NCBI RefSeq assembly: GCF_963259705.1
Contig: NC_081861.1
Coordinates: 108,840,102 to 108,904,101 of the forward strand
DNA: 64,000 bases
Direction: 5' to 3'
Source of the DNA: Myotis daubentonii
Lineage: Eukaryota; Chordata; Mammalia; Chiroptera; Vespertilionidae
This document shows positions 21,110 to 34,572 of the stretch, piece after piece; position 1 is the stretch's first letter, and each line of letters starts with the position of its first letter. The translations under genes were made by a program, and so were the position numbers. Below the pieces are notes generated by a model. It made no database searches, was not told the origin of the DNA, and saw only the letters and a program-made list of their open reading frames with translations.

Positions 21110-24100
21110 AAATGAGTGAGATCATGTGTTATTTTTCTTTCATTGACTGGCTTACTTCACTTAGCATAATGCTCTTCTGTTCCATCCATGCTGTTGCAAA
21201 TGGTAAGAATTCCTTCTTTTTTACAGCAGTATAGTATTCCATTGTGTAAGTGTACCACAGTTTTCTAATCCATTCATCTACTGATGGGCACTTAGGCTGT
21301 TTCCAGATCTTAGCTATGGTGAACTGTGCTGCTATGAACATAGGGGTGCATATATCCTTTCTGATTGGTGTTTCTGGTTTCTTGGGATATATTCCTAGAA
21401 ATGGGATGACTAGGTCAAATGGGAGTACTATTTTTAGCTTTTTGAGGAAACTCCATACTGTCTTCCATAGTGGCTGCACCAGTCTGCATTCCCACCAGCA
21501 GTGCACAAGTGTTCCTTTTTCTCCACATCCTCTCCAGCAATTGTCGTTTGTTGATTTGTTGATGATAGCCATTCTGACAGGTTTGAGATGGTACCTCATT
21601 GTTGTTTTGATTTGCATTTCTCGGATAATTAGTGACTTTGAGCTCCTTTGCCCATTTTTTTTTATTGGATTGTTTATCTTCCTTTTGTGAAGTTGTATGA
21701 GTTCCCTATAAATGTTGGAGATTAAACCCTTATGAGTGATATCATTGGCAAATATGTTCTCCCACGCAGTGGGCTTTCTTGTTGTTTTGTTGATGGTTTC
21801 TTTTGATGTGCAGAGGATTTTTATTTTGATTTATTTATTTGTTTATCTTTTCTTTAGTTTCCAATGCCCTAAGAGCTGTATCAGTGAAGAAATTGCTTCG
21901 GCATATGTCTGAGATTTTGTTGCCTTTGGATTCCTCTTGTATTTTTATTGTTTCCCATCTTACATTTAAGTCCTTTATCCATTTTGAGTTTATTTTTATG
22001 TATGGTGTAAGTTGGTGGTCTAGTTTCAGTTTTTTGAATGTATCTGTCCAATTTTCCGAAAACCACTTATTGAAGAGACTGTCTTGACTCCATTGTATGT
22101 TCTTGCCTCCTTTGTCAAATATTAGTTGAGCATATTGGCTAGTGTCGAGTTCTGGGTTTTCTATTCTATTCAATTAATATGTCTGTTCTTGTTCCAATAC
22201 GAGGAAGTTTTGAGAACAGTGGCTTTGTAATACAGCTTGATATCTGGTATTGAGATCCCATCTACTTTGTTCTTCTTTCTCAGGATCACTGCAGCCATTT
22301 GCTTTTTTTTTTTTATTTTTTTATTCCAGATGAATTTTTGGAGAGTTCATTCTAGGTCTGTGAAATATGCCATTGGTAATTTAATGGGGAGTGCATTGAA
22401 TTTATAGATTTCTTTGGGTAGTATGGACATTTTAATGATGTTGATTCTACCAATCCATGAACATGGTATGTTCTTCCATCTGTTTATGTCTTCCTCTATA
22501 TCTTTTTTCAATGTCCTGTAGTTTTCTGAGTAGAGGTCTTTTATCTCTTTAGTTAAGTTTATTCTTAGGTATCTTAATTTTTTTGGTGAGATGGTAAATG
22601 GAATTGCTTTTTTAGTCTATCTTTCAGTAAGTTCACTATTGGTGTATAGAAATGGCATAGATTTCTTGGCGTTAATTTTGTATCCTGCTACATTGCCGAA
22701 TTCATTTATTAAGTCTAATAGTTTTTTAATGGAGTCTTTAGGGTTTTTTATGTACAATATCATGTCATCTGCGAATAAGGACAGTTTTACTTCTTCTTTT
22801 CGAATTTGGATGCCATTTATTTCTTCTTGTCTAACCGCAATGGCTAATACTTCCAGTACTATGTCGAACAGGAGTGGTGAGAGTGGGCATCCCTCTCTTG
22901 TTCCTGTTCTTAGGGGAAATGGTTTTAGTTTTTGCCCATTGACTATGATGTTGGCTGTGGGTTTGTCATATATGGCTTTTATTATGTTAAGGTATGATCC
23001 TTCTATTCCCACCTTTCTTAGAATTTGTATCAAGAAAGGGTATTGCATTTTGTCAAATGCTTTTTCTGCATCAATTGATATGATTATGTGTTTTTTCTCT
23101 CTCAATTTGTTTATGTGATGTATCATGTTTATTTATTTGCAGATATTGTACTATCCTTGCATCCCTGGGATAAATCCTACTTGGTCATGGTGTATGATCT
23201 TTCTGATGTACTGCTGCATTCGATTTGCTAGGATTTTATTGAGGATTTTGGCACCTATGTTCATGAGGGATATTGCCTTGTAATTCTCTTTCATTGTGTT
23301 ATCTTTATCTGGTTTTGGTATTAGGGTGATGCTGGCTTCATAGAATGAGCTTGGAAGTGTTTCTTTCTCTTGAATGTTTTAGAATAATCTGAGGAGAATA
23401 GGTTTTATTTCTTCCTTGAATATTTGGTAAAACTCTCCTGTGAAGCCATCGGGTTCTGGGCTTTTGTTTGCTGGAAGCTTTTTGATTACTGCTTCCATAG
23501 TTATTGGCCTATTGAGATTTTTAGATTCTTCCTGATTGAGTTTTGGAAGGTTGTATTTTTCTAGGAATATGTACATTTCCTTCAGGTTGTTTAGTTTGTT
23601 GGGGTAGAGTTGTTCATAGTATTTTTTAACAATCATTTGTATTTCTATGGGGTCTGTTGTTATTTTGCCTCTATCATTTCTGATTTTGTTTATTTGAGTT
23701 CTCTCTCTTTGCTTCTTGGTGAGCCTGGCTAGAGGTTCATCAATCTTGTTTATCCTTTCAAAGAACCAGCTCTTGGTTTCATTGATCTTTTGTATTGTTT
23801 TTTTGGTCTCTATGTCATTTATTTATGCTCTGATCTTTATTATCTCCTTCCTTCTGCTCACTCTGGGCTTTTCTTATTGCTGTTTCTAATTCTTTGAGGT
23901 GTAGAGTTAGATTATTTACTGCCATTTTTTTTTGTTTTTTGAGGTAGGCCTGTAGAGCTATAAACTTCCCTCTCAGGACTGCTTTCATTGTGTCCCATAG
24001 GTTTTTGGATTGTTGTGTTTTCATTGTCATTAGTTTCCAGGATGTTTTTAATTTCTTCTTTGATCTCACTGGTGACTCAATCAATATTTAATAACATGCT

Positions 24101-24845
24101 ATTCAGCTTCCAAGTGTTTGAGTGTTTTGGATTGTTTTTATTGTAGTTGATTTCTACTATTATGCCATTGTGGTCTGAGAAGATGCTTGGTATGATTTCA
24201 ATCTTCTTGAATTTGGTTGTGACCCAATATGTGGTCTATTTTTGAAAATGTCCCATGTGCACTTGAGAAGAACGTGTATTCCGCGGCTTTGGGGTGAAAT
24301 ATTCTGAAGCTGTCAATTAAGTCCATCTGATCTAGTAAGTCATTTAGGATTGCTGTTTCTTTGCTGATTTTTTGTATAGAGTATTTATCCAGTGGTGTCA
24401 GTGGTATATTAAAGTCCCCTACTATGATTGTATTGTTGTCGATCTCTCCCTTGTTATCTTCCAGGAGTTTTTTTATGTATTTGGGTGCTCCTGCATTGGG
24501 TGCATATATGTTTATCAGGGTTATATCCTCTTGTTTTATCGATCCCTTTAGTATTATGAAGTGGCCTTTCTTATCTCTTGTTATGGCCTTCACTTTGAGG
24601 TCTATTTTGTCCGATATAAGTATTGCTACCCCAGCTTTTTTTTCATTTCCATTTGCCTGAAAGATATTTTTCTATCCCTTCACTTTCAGCCTGTATGAGT
24701 CCCTTGTCCTGAGGTGGGTTTCTTGTAGTCAGCATATATATGGGTCATGTTTTTTTATCCCTTCAGCCACTCGATGTCTTTTGATTGGAGCATTTAGTCC
24801 ATTTATGTTTAAAGTTAGTATTGAAAAGTACTTGTTTCTAGCCAT
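21110..24845 (-). pseudogene. L1-B ORF2p (endonuclease/reverse transcriptase), frameshifted
   Basis: ORF2p nicks target DNA and copies L1 RNA. Reading from the minus-strand ATG at 24845: endonuclease segment 24593-24198 (IIVGDFNIPLTPLD, HGTFSKIDHILGHN); linker 24084-23815 and 23636-23379 ([15 protein letters not shown]); reverse transcriptase 23126-22617 with [25 protein letters not shown] and the catalytic FADD in [12 protein letters not shown]; thumb/connection 22173-21835; C-terminal segment 21617-21129 (zinc-knuckle-like [18 protein letters not shown]). The catalytic motifs are kept, but at least five frame breaks or stops separate the pieces. Confidence 0.92.
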
Positions 24846-24865
24846 TTTTCTTTTTATTTTATTTT

Positions 24866-25067
24866 TTTTAAAATATATATTTTATTGATTTTTTACAGAG
24901 AAGAAGGGAGAGGGATAGAGAGTTAGAAACATCGATCAGCTGCCTCCTGCACACTCCCTACTGGGTATGTGCCCGCAACCAAGGTACATGCCCTTGACCG
25001 GAATCGAACCTGGGACCCTTCAGTTCACAGGCCGATGCTCTATCCACTGAGCCAAACCGGTTAGGGC
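24866..25067 (-). mobile_element. Ves SINE, minus strand, in the ORF1-ORF2 spacer of L1-B
   Basis: A reverse-strand SINE: A-rich end at 24866, then GGAATCGAACCTGGGACC (B box in reverse) and CCACTGAGCCAAACCGGTT (A-box region). It sits just upstream of the ORF2 start of L1-B. It is close in sequence to the copy at 11199. Confidence 0.93.
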
Positions 25068-25156
25068 TGCCATTTTTATTTTTTGTGCCTGTGTTCTTTC
25101 TTACCTTTTTATTTCTTCTTTTTACACCAGTCCCTTTAGCATTTCTTGCATTTCTG

Positions 25157-25960
25157 TCAACCTGATTAATTTTCACAAGGAAAGCACATCTGTGCTTATA
25201 AAGCTAGCACCCAGCTCAAGACGTAGAACATGAGCCTTGGCCCAGTGCTCAGTGGTTGGAGTGTTGTCTGGTATACCAAAAGGTTGCAGGCTCCATTTTA
25301 GGTTAGGACACATACCTAGGTTGAAAGTTCGATCTCAGGTTGGGGTGCATACGGGAGGCAACATATCAATGTCTCTTTCTCTCTCTCTTTCTTTCTCTCC
25401 CTTTCTCTCTCTCTCTCAAATCAATAAAAACATATCCTTGGGTGAGGATAAATAAAAAATAGTAGAACATCATCTGAACCCCAAAAGTCCATTTCACCCC
25501 ATTTTAGATACTGTCATTCTGCCAAGAGGTAAGCTGTATTCTGATATTTATCATCATGTCTGTGAGTTCCATCCATGTTTTTATGTGTAACAATAGCTAT
25601 TTTTTAAATTACTACATAGCAGTCTATATTGTACGACTGTGTAAAAAACATTCATTCTACTGTTAATGGGTTTTGGATTGTTTCTATTTGGGGGCTATTA
25701 TGAATAGTGATTTCTTGATCATTCATGTGTGTGTTTGTGACTTTTGGTGGACATATTCACTTATTCTTGATTTATCATTGCTGTATCATGGTAAATTCTT
25801 ACTTTAAACTTTATAGATGCTGCCAAATAGCTTTATACTCTCACCAGCAAACAGAGTATCAGAGTTCCAGTTTCTCCACTTTATTATTAACACTCCATAT
25901 TATCCATATTTTTTTCATTTGAGACATTCTTTTGGATGTGTAATGAAGTCTGTTAAAATT
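25157..25960 (-). mobile_element. Old L1 fragment, right part of the L1-B target
   Basis: Continues the block left of L1-B: TTTTCACAAGGAAAGCACATC, later TTCATTCTACTGTTAATGGG, TTTGGGGGCTATTATGAATAG and GCAAACAGAGTATCAGAGTT. These have the order of old L1 3' ends on the minus strand. The SINE at 25233-25455 interrupts it. Confidence 0.6.
25233..25455 (+). mobile_element. tRNA-derived SINE with TC-rich body
   Basis: A tRNA-like head (GCTCAGTGGTTGGAGTG; GAAAGTTCGATCTC), then GGAGGCAACATATCAATG, a CT-rich tract and the tail ATCAATAAAAACATATCC. GTAGAACAT occurs on both sides (about 25222 and 25460), a probable short target duplication. It is more diverged than the Ves at 11199; relatives are at 30596, 36376 and 52985. 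Confidence 0.85.
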
Positions 25961-27674
25961 ATTATAAGAGAGAAGCATGTGTCTGCATAGGGGTTTTTGA
26001 ATATAGAAAATTGATTTAATGAACATCTCTAAGTGATAGCCTAGCCTAATATTGACCATGAAGTGTCCTGGCTGGGAAAAGCCAGTGTCATTTTTCCATG
26101 GAGTAGTTAAATGTCATGTACTTCATTTCAATCTTTTCATCTCACCAAATACAGCCAAAGACAGCAATTTTTTAAAACACTGATTCTATTTAAACCAGCA
26201 CTGAAAGCTACCATGAGTACTGGAAATGTAATCTCTAATAGTCATGAAAGATTAACCTGATTAAACACAATTCTGGATTTCAAATATACACTCAGTATAC
26301 CAGACAGTTTTGTTGATTTTGGTGATCCACAAGCAGGGTATAAATTTTGGATGTCTATGAAACTTTTTAAAAATGGTAAAGTTGGATTCTCAAATTTAAG
26401 TTCTTTGGGCTATAGGTATTCACAATTGAATATAAAGAGAGAACACATTCATCATTATGGCTGCTCTTTCAGAATATTATTATGTTATTTTTTGTTCCTC
26501 ATCCTTTCCCAAGTGGTTTTTCAATCTTTATGACAGTGAAGAGATACTCTGCCAACCAGTTCATGATTAGTACCTCTTTAAGAAAGATTATTTTTTATCT
26601 GTTTTAAACATATTATCTCCATGTGATAGGTTGCCCACTATTCAAAGAAAGCAGATTTACACAAAAACAGACAATATTTTCTTTGGTGTCACCATTCAGG
26701 GTTCCGCCCAAGAAAGGTGTGGTCTCCACAGACTCTGGTTATCTTTGTCAGTTAATCAGAATAAGTCTGTAAGTATAACATAGAAAGAGGAGATATTTGA
26801 GAGATACTTGATCATTGGTTATGAAGGCTAATTTATAGTAGAGTATTCATTCAGGTCATAAATTAAATCTGAGGTGGCATTATTTTCAGAGTCATGGAAT
26901 CCATTTAGATTTTTCTATTTGAAACCACCATATTATTTACATTTCAACCCTATCATCCTAACATTAGACCACTGGCAGTATTTTTGTAGCATTATAGTTA
27001 ACATTTTAATATTTATTAAAATTGTTGCAATAGCAGTTTAGAATAATTCATTTTTATGTTACTATATGCCAATATCTGATTCTCTGAGAAATTCAATGGG
27101 TGTTCTATATTCACAAAGCAATGTTTATAGATCAGGCCTACATTTTAATACATTTTAAGAATTGATTATCTTGTATTATGAGGTGGGGGTTATTGTTAAA
27201 AGGGTTTAATCTGTCATTGGGTTCTAAGAGAGGCCACATTGTAAAGCCACTCAAGAGTATTGGTTAAATCAATCTGGGTTTATTGCAGGTCCACTAATAA
27301 ATAATAAAGAAGACAGAAGCCTTCTGAGTCAATTGATTATCCTAATACTACTAATACAACTTTTTCCCCCACTCTCTCATACATATATGGCATTTATTTT
27401 TCTTACTAGAGTAGCATTAGTCTGTTTCACAATCTATTTTTTTAAGTTAAGAATAATGCTTGAACAACTTTCCAAGACATGAAATACTCTTTTACAGCAC
27501 AAATTATAAAACTTCATAACAGTCCACTGTACACATTCACTTGATTTATTTAACTAACCTCCTCTTATTTAAATTTTTAGCTTGTCTTTAATATTTTACT
27601 GCACTAAATATTTTGATTATGAAATCTGTTTAGTCTAATTATTTTGCACATTTTCATTATTTCATATTTTAATT
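25961..27674. other. Unique AT-rich sequence, no feature recognised
   Basis: No exon or repeat recognised. Confidence 0.5.
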
Positions 27675-27790
27675 TTTAAAAATTGTTTTAATTTACAGTT
27701 GATATACAATTTTATATTAGTTTTCAGACATACAGCTTAGTGCTTTGCCATTTATATACCTAATGAACTGATCACTCTGATAAGCTAATA
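27675..27790 (-). mobile_element. Old L1 3'-end fragment
   Basis: TTTACAGTTGATATACAATTTTATATTAG and the GCTTAGTGCTTTGCCATTTATATACC stretch resemble the extreme 3'UTR of old L1s on the minus strand. Short and diverged. Confidence 0.65.
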
Positions 27791-27944
27791 TAATTTTTAA
27801 TACTGAATAAATATATTGGAAGGGTACAGTTACAGCTAATTTATGGATGGATCAAGAAAAAAATATTTTATTAGATTGAGGTTGAGACAGTGTGTAGTAC
27901 AGAAGGTAATAGGTGACAGAAAATGTCTAGTATTTGGTTTGTGA

Positions 27945-28105
27945 GGCCAGTTGCTATCTGTAATATTATGCAAGCAACTTTTCTTTATCTTAGATTCTTC
28001 ATCTGTAAAATGAGGAGACATATTCATTACCACTTTATATATTCATCATAAGCATTGAAATGACTTGCAAATTTAAAGCACTCTGTAAGCATAGTATACT
28101 AGTAG
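27945..28105 (+). mobile_element. MIR SINE fragment
   Basis: TTCTTCATCTGTAAAATGAGG and AATTTAAAGCACTCTGTAAGC keep the order of the MIR core and 3' part. An ancient mammalian tRNA-derived SINE. Confidence 0.8.
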
Positions 28106-30595
28106 TAGGATTTTACAAATCTAGGATAGAGAGATTGCCACTAAAAGTTATAGGAAGAAAGGAAAACTTGGTTTCTATCAAGTACACATTATGTATATTA
28201 ACTGGTGAAATATTGAACATAAAATAGAAAAATACATTAACACCTTATGTTATATATATTATACAATCTTAATTATTGAATAGGGTTTTGTACTATCAGT
28301 AAGATATAGTCTGATAAAGGATTTAAGGCAGGGTTATAAGAAAAATAATATTATAGAAAATAATATAGATATCATTAATAAAACTAATAAAGCAAAGATA
28401 TTGGTATAACTGTCTTACTTTGAGGAAACACTGAAAAAACTCACTGTGAATTCTTTACCACACATTCTTCCTACCCATGTCAGAGAACTTAAAGTAAATG
28501 TGAAAAGTCAAGATTATCAAAGAAAAGCTAATTAAAATGTCATCAGTGGGTTGGATCATGTATATGTATTGGCTGAGTATATTTGAAAACTGAGAGTTTA
28601 GGAAGAATATAAAATACTTGCCTATCCCTTGGATATTTCTAGCTCAATCATAGTATTGCTTTTTTCTTGGGCAATTGGTCCATCTTGTTTTATGGATGCA
28701 TATAATATTAGAGTTATAAAAATGTATCAATAATACTACATATGTAATGACAGTTTGTACTATTCCAAAGTACTTTTTATATGATTATTCATCTTTTTCA
28801 TGTTGTCATTGTAAATTCTGAAAATGTTATTTAAGTTCAATGCATTCTTATTATGCACTGCCTTTGTAAGTAACTACAAAGTTACAAGGATAGGGAAATT
28901 AGGATACACCATTTTAAATAACATTTATTTGATTTTTAAGTTAATGTCACTGAAAACCCTCTGCTATATAATAATTCAATGAGTCCACAGTAATTTAACA
29001 CCAAATAAAGAGCTTATAATATTGATCTTTCTGGGTTATTACATCTGCTTTTAAAGGTAAATGAAGCATTAACAACTGTGACTACAGCATTGATCATAAC
29101 AGTGTCATTGTAAAAGCCTCACTCTGTTGGTTTACTTCTAAGATAAAATAAAGGGCAGCCTACCTTTAAATCAAGAGATTAATTTACTGAGGCTGCCAGG
29201 GAGTTTTCAGTCAGTCTCAACAAAGCACATTTCCCTGTAGGAGTTTTGACTTCTAACATTTTTTTTTTCTTCTGAGAAGCCTGATGATAATCTAATGGCT
29301 TTCCTTTATAGATTACTTTCTTCTTTTTCCTACTTCTAACTTTTATAGGTGCTCTGGGCCTCAAATGCTTGCTTTCCTTGTCTTTCTAGTGATACAATGT
29401 ATTCCCATCTCCTCTGAATATTCAATAATATGTTCTTAGAATATATGTAAAGCAAAGTTGTCCATTAAAAATAGACATATACATTAAATGACCCTTGGAG
29501 ATGGTCTGTCTTCACAGTCACATGGAAATATCAAAATGTAAAAGGAACAAATTTCATCTAAGTTTCATTAAATGAAGAAACACTCTAGCCTATTTGAAAC
29601 TTCTCAGTCATTCATGACCTTATTTCCTTTTTAATGGCTACTTTCTAAATTTCCTTGTATTATCTTGTCATTGCCCACATGATGAACATGCATTGACTTT
29701 TCACAAGTTGATGTGCAAATTCAGTAATTTCTTTAAAAACTTTCAAACAAGACTAATCAGATTCAAATTTAACATCTAAATACTTCTGGAAATAGAGTTC
29801 TAAACAAATTTTAACACAGGAGGTAAATAATAGACTTTTATGTCTTTAGTTTTAAGAAATCTGAGGGGACTTAGTATGCACATGTAACTCAGAGTAATAT
29901 AGTACTTGTCTACAAAATTGTTGGCTCTACCTTCTATTTTCATTTGTCTTTAAAGAAGCATATGGGTTTTGAGAAACAGGAAGCCTGGGAATAGACAAAA
30001 AGATGAAGAAAGACTAAATGCATAGATGCCATATAAGGCATGAGAGATCTGGTTGGACTCTTCATGTTTATTGTATTAAGGAGATGATACAAGAAAGGAG
30101 ATGACAGATATTTTCAGATTATGTTATCTGTACTTTTGACACTCTAGTTAATATGTTTTTCATATTTACAGAGGATTATATTGAATCATAATAAATACTT
30201 TTTATGATTTATTAGATTGTAAAATGCTCTCCATGAATACTATAAATGAGGGAATACCAAATTAAAAAGAATTAGTTGCAAGAACAATCTCTGCATATAA
30301 GTGGACATCAAATTGTGAGGTGAAAATTGGCTAATACTTTCTAATATGTTTAAATGAATTTCAGAATGTATTAAAGATGTGTAACAATGTCACTTTAATA
30401 TTCTTCCACCCACTACAGAGCAAAGAAAATATAATGTTCAGAATTGGTGCTGGCTGCCTAAACACAGAATACTATTTATTAATCTTCCTTCTATTTCTCT
30501 TATTCATTACCTTCTGGAAACTTGAAAATATCATATGATGCTTCCTCCCCCTCTTTTGTTTGCTCTTAACTTTTCTGTGAAGCAAAAAACACTTA
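28106..30595. other. Unique AT-rich sequence, no feature recognised
   Basis: No feature recognised. The lysine-rich minus-strand frame at 29179-29364 reads through an A/T tract and has no family or splice signal that I can see. Confidence 0.5.
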
Positions 30596-30651
30596 TTTTG
30601 TGGGTTTGATCCCCAGACAGGACAAGTACGGGAGGCAACCGATCCATGTTT

Positions 30652-30711
<60 letters not shown>

Positions 30712-30737
30712 AAAAACATATCCTTGGGTGAGGGGAA
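30596..30737 (+). mobile_element. 5'-truncated tRNA-derived SINE with (TC)n
   Basis: Begins inside the B-box region (GGGTTTGATCCC), continues with GGGAGGCAACCGATCCATG, a 50-bp (TC)n at about 30658-30707 and the tail AACATATCCTTGGGTGAGG shared with the SINE at 25233. The minus-strand RERERE frames over it are artefacts. Confidence 0.85.
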
Positions 30738-31659
30738 AAAAGACAGCTAAAAATAAAATTCAGACCTAGCAAGGAGGCTTTTAACAAAGATCCACGCATC
30801 TATTTCAGTGAGTTCCCAGTAGTAATCAAATCATTTTTGATTCACCATTTCTGCAATAGTCTGTAAACAAATCTTTCCTACCTACTTTCTGTTTTCATAA
30901 GAATTAAAGAAGCACTCATAAAACGGGGAAGGGAAGAAAACCATGTACAATTTAAGATATACTGCCAAGTATGTGGTATGTCATTCAAATATATATGTGA
31001 GGAAGGAGGTTTGTAAAACAAAAATTGTGAAAAGTATATTTTCAATTTGTTTTAAAAAGAACCCGCAAAAGAAGTTTTTCCGAGATAAAAATGAAAAATG
31101 TACATAGGGGTAGGTGGTGCCATTAGCCCTGCTGTTAGTACTGACAGATCAGTACTGAGGTGGCATCAGGGCAGGGAGGTATCAGCTTCAGTAATGGAGA
31201 GATGTCGGGGGGAAAGATTGCTCTATCACAGTGATGAGTTCCTAGCATGTTATAAATCGAAGATTGTTCTTTCCTGCCACTGAGATGAGCAGCTCTTTCT
31301 CCTTTCCAGGATGAAATGTCTGACAGAGACAAGGAAGAGATGAAAACAAAAAAGTAGAAAGTTTTATCTCTTTAACATAAATCTCCAGGAGGGACAGAAA
31401 GTCAGTGTAATGCCAATCTCCAGTTTAAATGTGAGGTGAAGAAAATGACCCCTTTGAGCAATTCCTTCTCAGGCTAGCATGTGTCACAGGTAGATTATGA
31501 TAACGATCCCCCCTTGGCTTGATGTAACTTGGTTTTTAATTCTAAAAATTGTTTTTAAAGTGGATTCACACTTTTGTGTTAGCCTGAAAGCAAATATATT
31601 GAGCTGGGATGATATTCAGTTAGAAGATATAGTATATAGTAAAATATGTCTTGATTTTT
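30738..31659. other. Unique sequence, no feature recognised
   Basis: No recognisable gene or repeat. Short frames on both strands at 31098-31332 lack known motifs. Confidence 0.5.
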
Positions 31660-31855
31660 GAACAACTGCAATTCTTTGTAACTGTGATTTTAAGCAAGAT
31701 ATTTACCTCTTTGAGTGTAGGCCTTCTCTACAGTAAATTGTGAATAATAATATTGATCTCATAAGTTACTAGCAAAAGATATGGGATGATATATGAAAAG
31801 AAGTTAACACAGTGCCTTGTGCACAATAAATACTTGAAAAATGTTAGTTTCTTTT
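31660..31855 (+). mobile_element. MIR SINE fragment
   Basis: TAAGCAAGATATTTACCTC, GATCTCATAAGTTAC and AACACAGTGCCTTGTGCACAATAAATAC follow the MIR order through its 3' end. Confidence 0.8.
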
Positions 31856-31986
31856 CTTTCCCATCAGTCTATTGACTTACATAGGCAGCATTTGCCTTTT
31901 CTTAGAAATTATTAAATGGGAACAAAATCTATTTTTCTTGATTATTTAAAAATATCACTGTCATCAGGATGATAGTATCAATGAGG

Positions 31987-32025
<39 letters not shown>
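31987..32025. repeat. (TA)n microsatellite, Helitron target
   Basis: A TA run with one GT interruption. The composite Helitron starts directly at its right edge; a few TATATA bases remain after the element, so the Helitron landed inside the run. Confidence 0.9.
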
Positions 32026-32026
<1 letters not shown>

Positions 32027-32075
32027 CCTGTCTAATAAAAGAGAAACATGGTAATTAGGGTACGACTGCTACCTT

Positions 32076-32128
32076 CCCATTGGCTAATCAGGGAGATATG
32101 CAAATTAACTGCCCACCAAGATGGTGGC
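32076..32128 (+). promoter_or_regulatory. CCAAT / octamer / YY1-like block in A module
   Basis: CCATTGG (ATTGG at 32079-32083), ATGCAAAT at 32098-32105 and AAGATGGT at 32118-32125, with the same order and spacing as in the other A modules. Confidence 0.5.
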
Positions 32129-32772
32129 TGGCAGCCAGGCAGCTTAAAGTGAACATGAGGCTTGCTTGCTTCAGTGACAGAGGACTCCAACGTTCCACGC
32201 CTGCCGCTGCCGGCCTCTGAGCTGCAACTCTAAGCAACTATGTTACAAATATAGAAGCTAAACAAAACCCCAGAAACCTGCTTTAGTCTGCCGGGCTTCA
32301 GCCAGCAGGATCGCAACATTGTTTCAAATACAGAAGGTAAAGAAAGGCCAGAAACCTGCTTTCAGCAGCGGAGGCCTAAGCTGGAGCCAAGCCTCAAAGC
32401 AAAAGCTGGCCCAGAATAAAAAAAAAAAGAAAAAAAGGAGAGGTTGGGAGCTTCAGTCACCGGCCAGCCTGAAAACAGCCCTCAGTCCCTCACCCAGACT
32501 GGCCAGGCAAACCAGTGGGGACCCCCACACTGAAGGGTATGTGACCAGCTGCACACAGCCATCGTCCCCTCACCCAGGCTGGCCAGGCACCCCAGTGGGG
32601 ACCCCCACCCTGATCCAGGACACCGTTCAGGGCAAACCAGCCGGCCCTCACACATGCACCAGGCCTCTATCCTATTTAGTAAAAGAGTAATATGCCTCCC
32701 AGCACCGGGTCAGCGGAGCCGCGAGGCCTCCCGGCACTGGGATCAGTGTGACAGGGGCAGTGCCCAAACCCC

Positions 32773-33310
32773 CTGATCGCCCTGCGGCTCTGTGTGTGAC
32801 AGGGGGCGGGGCCACAACCTCCCTATCCGCCCTTCTCTGTTTGAGACAGGGGAAGGCGCCCCAACCCCCTGATCTGCCCTGCTCTGTGCCTGATAGGGGG
32901 AGCTCCCCAACCCCCTGATCGCCCTGAGGCTCTGTGTGTGACAGGGTAGAGCCATAACCTCCCCATCGGCCCTGCCCTGAGTGTGAAAGTGGCGGTGCCC
33001 CAACCCCCTGATCGGCCCTGCTCTGTGCATGACAGGGGGGAGCTCCCCAACCCCCTGATGGGCCCTGCTTTGTGAGTGACAGGGTACAGAGCCCCAACCC
33101 CCCTGATTGGCTCTGCTCTGTGCGTTACAGGGGGTGGCGCCGCATCCTCCCCATCGACCCTGCCTTGAGTGTGACAGGGGTTGGTGCCCCAACCCCCCAA
33201 TCGGCCCTACCCTGAGCGTGACTGAGGGTGGCATCACAACCTCCCAATCCGCCCTGCTCTGTGCATGACAGGGGGTGGCGCCCCAACTCCCTAATCGGCC
33301 CTGCCCCCTG
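32773..33310. repeat. 47-bp minisatellite, about 12 units
   Basis: The same unit as at 19461-20130, but with about 12 copies. Unit variants occur in a partly different order, so the arrays have expanded or contracted since the copies separated. Long minus-strand frames (up to 225 codons) across it are artefacts of the repeat. Confidence 0.92.
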
Positions 33311-33574
33311 GGTGTGGGCCTAAGCCAGCAGGTCGTTATCTCCTGAGGGGTCCCAGACTGCGAGAGGGCACAGGCCGGGCTGAGGGACCCCCCCCCCCCA
33401 GTGCACAAATTTTTGTGCACCGGGCCTCTAGTTTATATATATTCACCTAAGTTACCAAAACTGATTTAATTTTAATAAACAAAATAAGAATAAACACACC
33501 TAATTTACACACAAAAATTCCAAAAAAGTATCTAGGGTAAATTCTTAATATAGGAAAAGCGATAATTTTATCAT

Positions 33575-33690
33575 CATCATTTTAGCCACAGTTTGGTTAA
33601 GTGACCTGCCTAAAATCTCACAGAAGATGATTAGCTGAGATGGAAATGAGCATCACATCTTCTTTCTTTCCATCCTGCATTATGGCTTTT
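33575..33690 (-). mobile_element. MIR SINE fragment
   Basis: GGTTAAGTGACCTGCCTAAAATC then CACAGAAGATGATTAGC reads the MIR core on the minus strand. Confidence 0.65.

Positions 33691-34572
<882 letters not shown>

Larger units (their letters stand above)
20828..25156 (-). mobile_element. L1-B: 5'-truncated LINE-1 with 17-bp target duplications
   Basis: Minus strand, 4.3 kb. The poly-T/3'UTR starts at 20828 (TTTATTGCTTAAAGTATTAC), followed by all of ORF2 and the start codon near 24845. The Ves SINE sits at 24866-25067, and the element stops at 25156 inside the last codons of ORF1. The exact duplications show it inserted already truncated. ORF2 is multiply frameshifted, so the element cannot move by itself. 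Confidence 0.95.
32026..33431 (+). mobile_element. Two-module composite Helitron (A-B)
   Basis: Flanked by A and T. A spans 32026-32669 and B 32670-33431. The join reads GGCCTCTA|TCCTATTTAGTAAAAG, the same nucleotide join as at 19341/19342. It ends with the hairpin GTGCACAAATTTTTGTGCACC, then CTAG at 33428-33431. Sharing the exact join with 18671-20296 shows that A-B is a mobile unit, not a chance neighbourhood. Confidence 0.9.

Noticed and set aside
29179..29364. Lysine/arginine-rich minus-strand frame
   Set aside because: Short, basic because of A/T tracts, no conserved motif; likely chance.
30531..30799. Minus-strand frames with RERERE runs
   Set aside because: Translation of (TC)n in a SINE; also at 36299 and 53081.
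32672..33420. Minus-strand frames up to 225 codons over the second Helitron minisatellite
   Set aside because: Same cause as above; length follows array size, not gene content.
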